DNA from: Betaproteobacteria bacterium | Lineage (GTDB): Bacteria > Pseudomonadota > Gammaproteobacteria > Burkholderiales > Burkholderiaceae_C | Assembly: GCA_025356445.1 (NCBI GenBank) | Contig: JANXSZ010000007.1 | Coordinates: forward strand, 124,001 to 188,000 | Length of the DNA stretch: 64,000 nt | Reading direction: 5' to 3' | Shown here: in pieces, positions 8,239 through 16,512 of the stretch | Position numbering within the stretch: the stretch's first letter is position 1 | Layout of the letters: each line of letters begins with the position of its first letter | The notes under the pieces: generated by a model | The model's database searches: none | What the model saw: the letters and a program-made list of their open reading frames with translations, nothing else | What the model was told of the DNA's origin: nothing | Position numbers and translations under genes: made by a program

Positions 8239-9555
8239 TCACCTTGTTGTGCTTAATGGATAAGCTGGAGCAGCTATTAAATCAGGAGTATTGGGGGGGG
8301 CCGGTGAGCTGGCCTGTTGAATCTGCACATCCGGGTGCCACCCCAGCACAGCCAGCAGCACGCCGAAGCCCACCACGTAGGCGAGTGCCACATGCCAGCC
8401 GCCTTTCAGCCATGCGCCTACCGATTTGGCTTCGGGGTACATGCCCGACAAGGCAACGCCTGCTGACGAGCCGAACCACACCATGCTGCCGCCAAAGCCG
8501 ACGGCGTAGGCCAAAAAGCCCCAGTCATAGCCGCCTTGGCGCAGGGCCAGGGCGGTGAGAGGGATGTTGTCGAACACGGCACTGACGAAGCCTAAACCCA
8601 AGGCGCTGGGCCAGGATGCGGGGGGCAAGTGCTGTACGGGCATCATCGCGGCGCACAGCACCAGGGCGAGCAAAAACAGGCTGCCCCGCAAAGCATCTGG
8701 CAGCAGTGCCCAGTTGGGTTTGCGCCAAGGGGTGGTGATCGCTATCGCGCCCCAGACGGCCATGCCGATAACGGGCCAGTCTGCCAGCACTTGCGGCTGG
8801 GTGAGGTTGAACGTGACGTTCGCCAGCACCGCAGACAACAAAATCACCGCGACGATGCCCAAACGCGCCCAGTGGATGTGCGTGCCCTGGGGGCTGTCTT
8901 TCATGATGGGTTGGTAGGCATGCTGCTGGCGGGCAGCGATGATGCCAAAGATCAGCAGCGCAGGCACGGCGGCGATGTAGGCTTCGAACACTTGCAGGGG
9001 CTTGACGCCACCTATCCACAGCATGGTAGTGGTGGTGTCGCCCACCACGCTGCCTGCCCCACCCGCATTGCTGGCGGCCACAATGGCTGCCAAAAAGCCG
9101 ATGTGGACGCGGCGCTGGTACAACACGGCCGCCATGCTGCCGCCAATCATGGCGGCAGCGATGTTGTCCAGGAAGCTGGAGATCACAAACACCAGCACTA
9201 GCATCACAAAGCCGCCTTTCCAATCGTCAGGCAGGTAGTCGGGCAGGATGGCGGGGATGCGGCTTTTCTCAAAATGGTCGGCCAGCAGCGCAAAGCCCAG
9301 CAGCAGACCCAGCAGGTTGGCGAGCGTGACCCACTCGTGCCCCAGCAACTGACCCAAACCCGCCAGACCCGCCACGCCTGAAAAGTCACCCCACACGAGT
9401 TTGAAAAGCGCAATCACGGCCAAGCCGATGAGCGCCACTTTGAGCGTGTGGTGGTGGAACAGCGCCACACCAAGCAGCGTGGTGCCAAACAGGATGAAAT
9501 CCACCGGCACGCCAAGCACGGCAACCCCAGTCGTCATGGACATCACAGCGACCAC
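8239..9555 (-). CDS. citrate transporter-like / NhaD-type ion transporter
   Basis: The 438-residue integral membrane protein has about eleven hydrophobic segments. It carries ion-transporter superfamily motifs: SSFLDNIAAAMIGG near residue 125, ASNAGGAGSVVGDTTTTM near 160, and a second-half VSAVFDNIPLTAL near 325. The paired half-repeats with D-N motifs match the NhaD Na+/H+ antiporter and CitM/ArsB families. Substrate (Na+/H+ or a dicarboxylate) is not decided. The listed start is a GTG 3 bases after pncB; an ATG at 9543 is an alternative. The C-terminal tail contains half of the GCTAT-type AT-rich repeat. Confidence 0.82.
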   Translation of the reverse strand: MVAVMSMTTGVAVLGVPVDFILFGTTLLGVALFHHHTLKVALIGLAVIALFKLVWGDFSGVAGLAGLGQLLGHEWVTLANLLGLLLGFALLADHFEKSRIPAILPDYLPDDWKGGFVMLVLVFVISSFLDNIAAAMIGGSMAAVLYQRRVHIGFLAAIVAASNAGGAGSVVGDTTTTMLWIGGVKPLQVFEAYIAAVPALLIFGIIAARQQHAYQPIMKDSPQGTHIHWARLGIVAVILLSAVLANVTFNLTQPQVLADWPVIGMAVWGAIAITTPWRKPNWALLPDALRGSLFLLALVLCAAMMPVQHLPPASWPSALGLGFVSAVFDNIPLTALALRQGGYDWGFLAYAVGFGGSMVWFGSSAGVALSGMYPEAKSVGAWLKGGWHVALAYVVGFGVLLAVLGWHPDVQIQQASSPAPPNTPDLIAAPAYPLSTTR

Positions 9556-9558
9556 GGC

Positions 9559-10746
9559 TTAAACGATCTCAAAAACCTGGCGTAGATAGGCCAAGTATTT
9601 TTCATCCTCGCACATGTTTTTCGAGGGTGTATCGGACAGTTTGGCCACGGGTTGGCCGTTGCAGCGCACCATTTTGATGACGATTTGCAGCGGTACATGG
9701 TCAGGAGGGTCGCCCAGATCGTTGGTCAAATTGGTGCCGATACCGAACGCCAGTTGGCAGCGCCCCCGGAACTGCTTGTACAGCTCAATGGTGCGTGGCA
9801 CGGTGAGGCCATCGCTGAAGATCAGCGTTTTGGTGAGCGGGTCAACGCGGTTGTCACGGTAATGGGCGATCAGGCGTTCGCCCCAGGCAAAGGGGTCGCC
9901 GCTGTCATGCCGGGCACCGTCAAAGAGCTTGCAAAAGAACATGTCGAAATCGCGCAAAAAGGCGCTCATACCGTATACATCCGAAAGGGCAATGCCCAAG
10001 TCACCCCGGTACTCGTGCGCCCAGCGGTCAAAGGCATAGACCTGGCTGTCACGCAGACGTGGCCCCAACGCCTGGCAAGCCTGGAGGTACTCGTGCGCCA
10101 TGGTACCCAGCGGAATGAGTCCTAACTTCATAGCAAACAACACATTGCTGGTGCCTGCGAACTGACCAGATGGGCCTGTTTTCAGCCCCGTGACCAGCAC
10201 ACGCAAAACCTCTTCATGCCACTCTTTGGAAAAACGCCTGCGCGTGCCGTAGTCTGCGATCTTCAGGTCGCCCATGCTGGCGAATTGCAGCTGTTCCATT
10301 TTCGTAGCGAGGCGGGCACGTCCGATGCTCAGATCCGGCTTTGCTTTGGTGCGGCGAAAGTACACCTCGTTCACGATGGCCAGCACCGGGATCTCAAACA
10401 AAATCGTGTGGAGCCAAGGGCCCTGGATACTGATGTCGATCTCGCCGTTAGGCAGAGGCGTCACCTGGATGTACTTTTCGTTGAGCTTGAGCAACCCCAG
10501 AAAGTCCACAAAATCGCTTTTGATGAACCGCATCGAGCGCAGGTAGGCCAGTTCGGCGTCTTGGAATTGCAGACTGCACAGGCCCCGAATTTCCTCTCGA
10601 ATCTCCGCCACATGCTGGGCCAAGTCCACGCCAGGGTTGCGGCACTTGAACTTGTACTCGACCTGCGCACCGGGGAACTGGTGCAGCACGACCTGCATCA
10701 TGGTGAATTTGTACAGGTCGGTGTCGAGAAGGCTGTTGATAATCAT
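9559..10746 (-). CDS. pncB: nicotinate phosphoribosyltransferase
   Basis: PncB converts nicotinate and PRPP, with ATP hydrolysis, to nicotinate mononucleotide in NAD salvage. The 395-residue length matches E. coli PncB (400). The autophosphorylated His is His218 in [10 protein letters not shown], and [12 protein letters not shown] near residue 167 and [16 protein letters not shown] at the C-terminus are family landmarks. It heads a close-packed run with the NhaD-type transporter and the 2-hydroxyacid dehydrogenase. A perfect palindrome lies 18 bases upstream of its start. Confidence 0.96.
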   Translation of the reverse strand: MIINSLLDTDLYKFTMMQVVLHQFPGAQVEYKFKCRNPGVDLAQHVAEIREEIRGLCSLQFQDAELAYLRSMRFIKSDFVDFLGLLKLNEKYIQVTPLPNGEIDISIQGPWLHTILFEIPVLAIVNEVYFRRTKAKPDLSIGRARLATKMEQLQFASMGDLKIADYGTRRRFSKEWHEEVLRVLVTGLKTGPSGQFAGTSNVLFAMKLGLIPLGTMAHEYLQACQALGPRLRDSQVYAFDRWAHEYRGDLGIALSDVYGMSAFLRDFDMFFCKLFDGARHDSGDPFAWGERLIAHYRDNRVDPLTKTLIFSDGLTVPRTIELYKQFRGRCQLAFGIGTNLTNDLGDPPDHVPLQIVIKMVRCNGQPVAKLSDTPSKNMCEDEKYLAYLRQVFEIV

Positions 10747-10764
10747 TCGGGGCTTTATTCAGAT

Positions 10765-10781
10765 ACCCATGCGGCATGGGT
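10765..10781. promoter_or_regulatory. palindrome upstream of pncB, candidate operator
   Basis: ACCCATGC and GCATGGGT form exact 8-bp arms around one base. The site lies 18 bases before the pncB ATG within the 89-base gap after the nitroreductase gene. NAD-salvage genes are often under dedicated repressors (NrtR, NadQ, NiaR families), but this sequence does not match a motif I recognise. An operator or leader hairpin role is inferred from position only. Confidence 0.35.
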
Positions 10782-10835
10782 TGTCTCGGAAAACAGTCAA
10801 TATTGTGTCAGCTACCCACAGCGCCTGGCATAGGG

Positions 10836-11573
10836 TCAATCCAACCAGCGGGTGAATTCTTCCACCGGAACACGCGGCGTATGAAAGCTGTTCACAGGTT
10901 CTGCCTCATCGGCATAGCCCAGCGCCATGCCACACACCAGCATCTCGTCTTGCCCGGCCCCGATGTGCGGCAAGATGATGCTCGCAAAACCATTCCACGC
11001 GGCCTGCGGACAGGTGTGCAGGCCATGGGCACGAGCAGCGACCATGGTGTTTTGCAAGAACATACCAAAGTCCACCAAACTGCCCCGGCCCATCACGCGG
11101 TCCAACGTGAATATCAGACCGACAGGGGCGTCAAAAAAGCGGTAATTGCGCTGGTGCTGGGCATGCATTTTGTCTTTGTCGGCCTTGCCGATACCCAGCA
11201 AGCCATACAGGCTCCAGCCGTTTTCGCGGCGGCGGTCGATGTAGGGGCTAACCCATTTTTCGGGGTAGTAGTCGTAAGCCTCTTTGTACTGCGCGGCCAG
11301 CTCGGGGTTGGCGCGCACAGCGTCGTGGGCGGTGCAGACTTTATCTACCAGGCGGTCACGGCTGGCCCCTTGCAGCACGTAGGCGCGCCAAGGCTGGGTG
11401 TTGGTGCCAGACGGTGCGCGGCTGGAGAGACGCAGGATGTCGGTGATGGCTTCGCGAGGTACAGGCTTGGGCAGAAAGGCGCGGGCAGAAAAGCGGCTTT
11501 CAATCGCGGCGGCAACACTCGCCGGGTCGTTGATAACGGTGCTGACTTGGGACGCGTTCATGGGGACGGACAT
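10836..11573 (-). CDS. nitroreductase family protein (FMN-dependent)
   Basis: The 245-residue protein belongs to the FMN-dependent nitroreductase fold. It has RFSARAFLPKPVP near residue 28, the FMN-binding APSGTNTQPWR near 54, and DFGMFLQNTMVAARAHGL.TC.Q near 165. Such enzymes reduce nitroaromatics, quinones or flavins using NAD(P)H; the physiological substrate is unknown. The ATG at 11573 has GGAG 8 bases upstream, inside the thioesterase gene, so the two overlap by 16 bases. An alternative ATG at 11561 would give a 4-base overlap but lacks a ribosome-binding site. Confidence 0.88.
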   Translation of the reverse strand: MSVPMNASQVSTVINDPASVAAAIESRFSARAFLPKPVPREAITDILRLSSRAPSGTNTQPWRAYVLQGASRDRLVDKVCTAHDAVRANPELAAQYKEAYDYYPEKWVSPYIDRRRENGWSLYGLLGIGKADKDKMHAQHQRNYRFFDAPVGLIFTLDRVMGRGSLVDFGMFLQNTMVAARAHGLHTCPQAAWNGFASIILPHIGAGQDEMLVCGMALGYADEAEPVNSFHTPRVPVEEFTRWLD

Positions 11574-12022
11574 TGCAAAGACTCCAAAACAGTTTTCAGG
11601 TTAGCGGGAAGAGAAACAGGCCGCCGTGTGGTGCGGTCAACGTAAACGTGGATGAAATGGCCTTTGGCTGCGGTGATCTCCACCCCCTCAGCGAACAAGC
11701 CCACTTCGTATTGCACACTCGATCCGCCAATGCGGGCCACGCGTATTCCCACATCCACCGGCTGCGGAAAAGCCAGCGGAGCAAAGTAATTGCAGTGGGT
11801 TTCAATCACAAGGCCAATGGTCTGACCTTGGTGCATATCGAGCACGCCCGACTCGATCAAATGGGCATTGACGGCAGTGTCAAACCAGCTGTAGTAAACG
11901 ACATTGTTCACATGGCCGTAGATGTCGTTGTCGGCCAGACGGGTGGTGATGCGGCGGAATACGGCATAGGCGCTGCGGTGCTCGGCTTGGGGACGAGCAG
12001 CTTGGGGGTGTTGAAGGCTCAT
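11558..12022 (-). CDS. acyl-CoA thioesterase, hotdog fold (4HBT/YbgC type)
   Basis: The 154-residue protein has the 4-hydroxybenzoyl-CoA thioesterase signature DNDIYGHVNNVVYYSWFD near residues 33-50, including the catalytic Asp of the D..GHVNN motif. It should hydrolyse a short-chain or aromatic acyl-CoA in the cytoplasm; the exact ester is not predictable. Its ATG overlaps the stop of the deacetylase gene (ATGA) and its own end overlaps the nitroreductase start, so the three genes form one translationally coupled operon. Confidence 0.87.
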   Translation of the reverse strand: MSLQHPQAARPQAEHRSAYAVFRRITTRLADNDIYGHVNNVVYYSWFDTAVNAHLIESGVLDMHQGQTIGLVIETHCNYFAPLAFPQPVDVGIRVARIGGSSVQYEVGLFAEGVEITAAKGHFIHVYVDRTTRRPVSLPANLKTVLESLQCPSP

Positions 12023-12996
12023 TCACTGATTTTGCCAGTTGCGTGCGCATTCTCAGCGTTGTGCCACCTTTGCGCATACGCCAGGGCGACAGTGAAGGTG
12101 TTGACCTGGCACTGCACGGTATCTTCAATGCGCACCCCATAGCCCCCCGCCATGGCAAACGCCATCGGAATACGGCGCTGCCAAGCCCAGCCAAACACCC
12201 GACGATCGCGCGCCTGCATGCCGTCAAAACTGAGTTTCAGGCGACCCAGACGGTCACCTTCAAAAGCATCAGCACCGGCCAGAAAAAACAGCAACTGCGG
12301 CTCGAAGCGCTGCGTTAAGGCCTCCAGGGCAAGGTCCAGTGCGTGCAGATAATCGTCATCCCCGCAACCATCGGGCAGCTCGACATCCAGGTCACTCGCC
12401 TCTTTGCGAAACGGGAAGTTTTTGGCACTATGCAGCGACAGCGTGAACACCGTGGCATCATTTTGAAAGATATGAGCGGTACCGTTGCCTTGGTGAACAT
12501 CCAGGTCAATCACAGCCACACGCAGGGGCAAACGGTGTGCACCACTGACCTCGCGCCCCCTGCCCCATTCGGCTTGCAACAAGCGCGCGGCCACCGCCAC
12601 ATCGTTGAACACACAAAAGCCACCGCCCTTGTCCGCACTGGCGTGATGGGTGCCACCAGCCATGTTGGCGGCGATACCTGCACCAGCGAACGCAGATCGG
12701 GCCGCCGCAATGGTGGCCCCCACGGAGCGGCGAGAGCGCTCGCCCATGGCTTCACTCCAGGGGAAACCAATCTCGCGCATGGCTTGCGGATTGATGCTGC
12801 CGTCAAGTATGGCGCTGATGTAACGAGGCGTGTGGGCCAATGCCAGTTCACCGTTGGTGGCACGCGGGGCTTCGTGCAGTTGCACCGCAGGTAATTCAGC
12901 GGCCAAACGCTCACGCAGCATGGCGTACTTGGCCATCGGAAAACGATGGCCCTCGGGCAGTGGCAGTACAAATTGTCCGGAGTAAAACGCGTTCAT
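12019..12996 (-). CDS. histone deacetylase-like amidohydrolase (AcuC/acetylpolyamine amidohydrolase family)
   Basis: The 325-residue protein belongs to the zinc-dependent arginase/deacetylase fold. GGTHHASADKGGGFCVFND near residue 115 carries the catalytic His pair. VAVIDLDVHQGNGTA near 157 and FFLAGADAFEGDRLG near 237 carry the zinc-binding Asp-His-Asp set. Bacterial relatives deacetylate acetylpolyamines or protein lysines. It is the first gene of a minus-strand operon with a thioesterase and a nitroreductase. It is divergent from the phasin gene across a 217-base region holding the phasin promoter. Confidence 0.88.
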   Translation of the reverse strand: MNAFYSGQFVLPLPEGHRFPMAKYAMLRERLAAELPAVQLHEAPRATNGELALAHTPRYISAILDGSINPQAMREIGFPWSEAMGERSRRSVGATIAAARSAFAGAGIAANMAGGTHHASADKGGGFCVFNDVAVAARLLQAEWGRGREVSGAHRLPLRVAVIDLDVHQGNGTAHIFQNDATVFTLSLHSAKNFPFRKEASDLDVELPDGCGDDDYLHALDLALEALTQRFEPQLLFFLAGADAFEGDRLGRLKLSFDGMQARDRRVFGWAWQRRIPMAFAMAGGYGVRIEDTVQCQVNTFTVALAYAQRWHNAENAHATGKISE

Positions 12997-13072
12997 GACA
13001 GCATTGTGGCAAGCCGTAAGGCAGATCGCACAGGCGTGACTTTTTCACGACTTTTAGAAATGCACTTCTAAA

Positions 13073-13089
13073 TTGTTGCAATGCAACAA
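13073..13089. promoter_or_regulatory. upstream dyad of the phasin promoter, candidate PhaR operator
   Basis: TTGTTGCA and TGCAACAA are exact inverted arms around one base. The site lies just upstream of the -35 hexamer of the phasin promoter. A second near-copy lies at 13133-13147. PhaR repressors of PHB-storing bacteria bind TGC/GCA-rich dyads in phasin promoters, so this assignment combines the sequence with family knowledge. Confidence 0.6.
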
Positions 13090-13096
13090 AAAACAC

Positions 13097-13124
13097 TTGC
13101 AAAGAAATTTGGCCAGCCTACAAT
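13097..13124 (+). promoter_or_regulatory. sigma-70 promoter of the phasin gene
   Basis: TTGCAA (13097-13102) and TACAAT (13119-13124) are separated by 16 bases, a good sigma-70 pair. Transcription would begin near 13131, giving an untranslated leader of about 80 bases. Two TGC/GCA-rich dyads bracket it, one before the -35 and one at the likely start site, the layout expected for repression by PhaR. Confidence 0.6.
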
Positions 13125-13132
13125 TCGAACCA

Positions 13133-13147
13133 TGCTGCACTGCAACA
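13133..13147. promoter_or_regulatory. downstream dyad at phasin transcription start, candidate PhaR operator
   Basis: TGCTGCA and TGCAACA flank one base and differ from the upstream site by one arm base. The shared consensus of the two sites is TGYTGCANTGCAACA. The site sits about where transcription should start, so a bound protein would block initiation. Confidence 0.55.
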
Positions 13148-13213
13148 TAAATGGGGAATCCCAGGTTCAGCGCAGAAGATGTTTTCACCTTTTCACTTAT
13201 TGGAGATATTCCT

Positions 13214-13771
13214 ATGTTGACCGCTGAACAAGTTCTCGCTTCCCATAAAGCTTCTGTCGAAACCCTGTTTGGTTTGACGACCAAAGCCATCGAAGGCGTT
13301 GAAAAACTCATCGACCTGAACGTGTCCGCCTCCAAGGCCGCCTTGAGCGAAGCATCTGCCGGCACACAAGCTGCCTTCGGCGCCAAAGACGCACAAGAAT
13401 TCCTGGCTCTGCAAGCCAGCCTGTTCCAGCCTTTGGCTGAAAAAACTGCTGCTTACAGCCGTCACCTGTACGAAATCGCTTCCGGCACCAACGCCGAAAT
13501 CACCAAGTCGTTTGAAGGCAAGGCCGAAGAAGCACAAAAAGCTTTCGCCGGTTTGATTGAAAACGCCAGCAAAAACGCACCTGCTGGTTCCGAAGCAGCC
13601 GTGGCTGTGATGAAGAATGCTGTAGCCGCCGCCACCAACGCTTTTGAATCCGTTCAAAAAGCGGTGAAGCAAGCGTCTGAAGCTGCTGAGTCCAACTTCA
13701 ACACCATGGCGACCAACGCAGCTACCGCTGCCAAGTCTGCCGCCACAACGGGTACTCCTAAGAAGCGCTAA
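13214..13771 (+). CDS. phaP: phasin family protein (polyhydroxyalkanoate granule coat)
   Basis: The 185-residue, Ala/Lys-rich helical protein starts [20 protein letters not shown] and matches the Phasin_2 family. These small proteins coat PHB granules and set their size and number. Its central and C-terminal regions are amphipathic helices rich in Ala, Glu and Lys, ending in a basic [12 protein letters not shown] tail. Only one Cys-free, low-complexity domain is visible. The upstream promoter with paired TGC/GCA dyads suggests control by PhaR. A strong terminator follows about 150 bases after the stop. No PHB synthase genes are in this window. Confidence 0.9.
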   Translation: MLTAEQVLASHKASVETLFGLTTKAIEGVEKLIDLNVSASKAALSEASAGTQAAFGAKDAQEFLALQASLFQPLAEKTAAYSRHLYEIASGTNAEITKSFEGKAEEAQKAFAGLIENASKNAPAGSEAAVAVMKNAVAAATNAFESVQKAVKQASEAAESNFNTMATNAATAAKSAATTGTPKKR

Positions 13772-13830
13772 GCCCTTACCAATTCTTGGCCTATACAGTG
13801 GTCACGCTGCAAGCCAAGCAGAAATTACAA

Positions 13831-13869
13831 GATACTTGCAGTATTGAGTTTCCAACCATTGGAAGTATC
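13831..13869 (+). other. possible stem-loop in phasin 3' untranslated region
   Basis: GATACTTGCA and TGGAAGTATC can pair over 9 of 10 positions with a 19-base loop. It lies between the phasin stop codon and the terminator. It may stabilise the mRNA, but no function is shown. Confidence 0.3.
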
Positions 13870-13922
13870 TTCAGATTGTCTCCTCGGATCTTTTCGTAGC
13901 CTCAGGGCTCAAGGATCCCTTC

Positions 13923-13953
13923 AAGGCCTCGTTGTAAAACGAGGCCTTTTTTT
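13923..13953 (+). terminator. rho-independent terminator of the phasin gene
   Basis: An exact 11-bp stem (AAGGCCTCGTT with AACGAGGCCTT), a GTAA tetraloop and a run of seven T residues form a textbook terminator on the plus strand. No T-tract is present in the other direction. Confidence 0.9.
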
Positions 13954-13960
13954 ATGCTGA

Positions 13961-14155
13961 TCAAGAAGTGCCAGGGACTTTCTGTGCGTCGTACTTTTGC
14001 CGATGAATTGCCCGGCTGGCCCGATTTTCTTCACGGCGCAGGTGCGTGCGCTCGGCTTGGGTAAACGTTTCATAAACCACGCCAAACCGCTTGCGTTTCG
14101 TGATTTTCCTTGAGATGCCAAAACAAAAGCCCTTGAATTTCACGAAGAAAATCAA
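13961..14155 (-). CDS. small basic ORF, hypothetical
   Basis: This open frame of up to 64 residues is highly charged, with ITKRKRFGVVYETFTQAER near the middle and LRREENRASRAIHRQKYD after it. No ATG is present. TTG at 14155 would lie inside the icd terminator hairpin, and GTG at 14143 is an alternative, so the true start is unknown. The amino-acid pattern looks like a real small protein rather than a random frame. It fills an otherwise gene-free stretch between the phasin and icd genes. Function is not recognised. Confidence 0.3.
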   Translation of the reverse strand: MIFFVKFKGFCFGISRKITKRKRFGVVYETFTQAERTHLRREENRASRAIHRQKYDAQKVPGTS

Positions 14156-14160
14156 GGGCT
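14121..14160 (-). terminator. rho-independent terminator downstream of icd
   Basis: On the minus strand AGCCCTTGA pairs with TCAAGGGCT, with additional TTT/AAA pairing past a bulge, followed by TTTTGTTTT. It begins 43 bases after the icd stop codon. Confidence 0.8.
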
Positions 14161-14202
14161 TACAGGACGTTATGAGACGTCAGGAAACGTTACGAGACAA
14201 GA

Positions 14203-15456
14203 TCACATGTGGTCGATCATCACCTGCCCAAAACCTGAGCAGCTGACCTGCGTCGCACCGTCCATCAAGCGTGCGAAGTCATACGTGACCTTCTTGCTCA
14301 GAATCGATTTTTCCATTGAACTGATGATGAGGTCAGCAGCGGCAAACCAGCCCATGTGACGCAGCATCATTTCTGCAGACAAAATTTCAGACCCAGGGTT
14401 CACGTAGTCTTTGCCAGCGTACTTGGGTGCGGTGCCATGGGTTGCCTCAAAGCAAGCCACAGAATCGGACAAGTTGGCGCCAGGGGCGATGCCGATACCG
14501 CCAACCTGAGCGGCCAGCGCGTCAGAGATGTAATCGCCGTTCAAGTTCAAAGTGGCGATCACGCTGTACTCGGCGGGACGCAACAGAATTTGCTGCAAGA
14601 ACGCATCGGCAATCACGTCTTTCACAACAATCTCTTTGCCTGTTTTGGGGCTCTTGAATTTCATCCAAGGGCCGCCATCGATCAATTCAGCGCCAAACTC
14701 TTTTTCAGCCAGCGCGTAAGCCCAATCACGGAAGCCACCCTCGGTGAACTTCATGATGTTGCCCTTGTGGACGATGGTCACGTTAGGCTTGTCGTTGTCA
14801 ATGGCGTATTGGAAGGCTTTGCGCACCAAGCGCTCGGTGCCTTCAATGGAGACTGGCTTGATGCCAATGCCCGATGTGTTGGGGAAGCGAATCTTCTTGA
14901 CCCCCATCTCATCTTGCAGAAATTTGATGAGCTTTTTCGCTTTGTCAGATTCGGCCTCAAACTCCACACCAGCGTAAATGTCTTCCGAGTTCTCACGGAA
15001 AATCACCATGTTGGTTTTCTCTGGCTCTTTCACAGGCGAAGGCACACCCGTGAAATACTGCACGGGGCGCAGACAAACGTACAAATCCAGCTCCTGACGC
15101 AAGGCCACATTCAGCGAGCGAATACCCCCGCCTACAGGTGTGGTCAACGGGCCTTTGATGGAGACGACGTACTCGCGCAGCACTTGCAGCGTTTCTTCCG
15201 GCAACCACACGTCTGGGCCGTAAATTTTGGTGGACTTTTCACCCGCATAAACTTCCATCCAGTGGATCTTCTTGGTACCACCATAGGCCTTGGCCACAGC
15301 GGCGTCCACGACTTTCAGCATCACAGGCGTGATGTCAAAACCGGTGCCGTCCCCTTCGATGTACGGAATGACGACCTGGTCGGGCACATTCAGCGACATG
15401 TCAGCGTTGACGGTGATTTTTTGGCCTTCTGAGGGAACCTTGATGTGCTGGTACAT
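14203..15456 (-). CDS. icd: isocitrate dehydrogenase, NADP-dependent
   Basis: This TCA-cycle enzyme oxidatively decarboxylates isocitrate to 2-oxoglutarate with NADP+. The 417-residue length and sequence match the E. coli type. Ser114 in [13 protein letters not shown] is the position phosphorylated by AceK in E. coli. [11 protein letters not shown] near residue 193, [16 protein letters not shown] near 303 and [11 protein letters not shown] near 338 are family landmarks. GGAGA lies before the ATG, and a terminator follows the stop. No aceK is in this window. Confidence 0.97.
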   Translation of the reverse strand: MYQHIKVPSEGQKITVNADMSLNVPDQVVIPYIEGDGTGFDITPVMLKVVDAAVAKAYGGTKKIHWMEVYAGEKSTKIYGPDVWLPEETLQVLREYVVSIKGPLTTPVGGGIRSLNVALRQELDLYVCLRPVQYFTGVPSPVKEPEKTNMVIFRENSEDIYAGVEFEAESDKAKKLIKFLQDEMGVKKIRFPNTSGIGIKPVSIEGTERLVRKAFQYAIDNDKPNVTIVHKGNIMKFTEGGFRDWAYALAEKEFGAELIDGGPWMKFKSPKTGKEIVVKDVIADAFLQQILLRPAEYSVIATLNLNGDYISDALAAQVGGIGIAPGANLSDSVACFEATHGTAPKYAGKDYVNPGSEILSAEMMLRHMGWFAAADLIISSMEKSILSKKVTYDFARLMDGATQVSCSGFGQVMIDHM

Positions 15457-15620
15457 AGAAAAATATCTCCGGTATGAGGAACAGAAAAGCCATTAAATTT
15501 TAGCGGTTAAAAGATCAGGCAAGCGCTGTCAACCGGTGGGCTTGTCACCCCGTTAGATCATTACCTTCCGAGCAATCGAAGGAAAATTCTCTACCCTGCT
15601 TTTCTTCAAAGGAATACCCC

Positions 15621-15830
15621 ATGAACAAGCTCCTCGCTACCCTGATCGCTGGTTTGATTTCTGTTGGTGCTTCCTTCGGCGTGTCGGCACAAACAGCGGC
15701 ACCTATGGCTCCTGCAGCGACCACCCCTGCCATGGCCGATGCAAAGCCTGCTGCACACGCTGGCATGAAGAAGCATTCACACAAGCATGGCCACAAGAAG
15801 TCCGCCATGAAGGTTGCTGCCGCAAAGTAA
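15621..15830 (+). CDS. small secreted Ala/His/Lys-rich protein, hypothetical
   Basis: The 69-residue protein has a clear Sec signal peptide (residues 1-23, cleavage after SAQ-like VSAQ). An Ala/Pro-rich stretch and a His/Lys cluster (KKHSHKHGHKKS near residue 50) follow. An AAAGGA site precedes the ATG and a strong terminator follows the stop, so it is a complete single-gene unit. The His cluster suggests metal binding in the periplasm and the overall make-up recalls acid-shock or metal-responsive peptides, but no homologue is recognised. Confidence 0.7.
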   Translation: MNKLLATLIAGLISVGASFGVSAQTAAPMAPAATTPAMADAKPAAHAGMKKHSHKHGHKKSAMKVAAAK

Positions 15831-15861
15831 ATTTGCACTGAGCGTGGCTCAATCCCGTCAA

Positions 15862-15889
15862 AATGCCCGATTCATCGGGCATTTTTTTT
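15862..15889 (+). terminator. rho-independent terminator after the small secreted protein gene
   Basis: AATGCCCGA and TCGGGCATT form a 9-bp stem around TTCA, followed by a run of T residues to 15889. Confidence 0.88.
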
Positions 15890-15906
15890 CAGGATACTCA
15901 GCCACC

Positions 15907-16398
15907 ATGACACGCTTAAACCCTATCATCTCTTTGCAAACTTTACTGCGCAGCGCCGCACTGGTGGGCAGCACCCTGCTGTTTGCCGCTCTGCCAGCCT
16001 GGAGCCAGGATGCGCCCCAAACCGATCTGCCCCGCGTCACGCTGGAAGCCGGGATGTTTCGCATCGACACCCAAGTAGCCATGACACCCGCGCAGCGGGG
16101 CATTGGCCTGATGTTTCGCAAAGACATGCCACAGCAAGAAGGCATGATTTTTGTCTTTGAGCAACCAGCGGTGCAGTGCTTCTGGATGAAAAATACGCTC
16201 CTGCCACTCACCGCTGCGTTTGTCGCAGACGATGGCACGATCGTCAATCTGGTTGACATGAAGCCCCAAACCACCGATTCGCATTGCTCGGCAAAACCGG
16301 TGCGCTACGTGCTGGAAATGAACCAAGGCTGGTTCGCCAAAAAAGGCATCAAGGCGGGCTTCAAGTTGGGTGGCAAAGCGTTTGAGATGGCACGATGA
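15907..16398 (+). CDS. DUF192 family secreted protein
   Basis: The 163-residue protein starts at the ATG after the terminator and has a signal peptide (about residues 1-36, ending LPAWSQ). The DUF192 domain contains MTPAQRGIGLMFRKDMPQ near 58, the CFWMKNTLLPL motif near 96 and KPVRYVLEMNQGWF near 135. The family is periplasmic or extracytoplasmic with no established biochemical activity. It appears to be a single gene, with a 114-base gap before the Bug receptor gene. Confidence 0.88.
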   Translation: MTRLNPIISLQTLLRSAALVGSTLLFAALPAWSQDAPQTDLPRVTLEAGMFRIDTQVAMTPAQRGIGLMFRKDMPQQEGMIFVFEQPAVQCFWMKNTLLPLTAAFVADDGTIVNLVDMKPQTTDSHCSAKPVRYVLEMNQGWFAKKGIKAGFKLGGKAFEMAR

Positions 16399-16512
16399 GT
16401 TAAGGCCGTGCAGCAAATGAGCATGGTCATCAGGTAAACAGCTTGCGGCAGCGAGGTACATAATGGCTTGGAAGACAACATGTATTTATCAATACTGACA
16501 GGTACCTGACCC

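Noticed and set aside
13921-14121. 66-residue minus-strand ORF overlapping the phasin terminator
   Set aside because: It begins at a non-ATG codon and runs through the terminator hairpin; the other frame at 13961-14155 is the more protein-like one.
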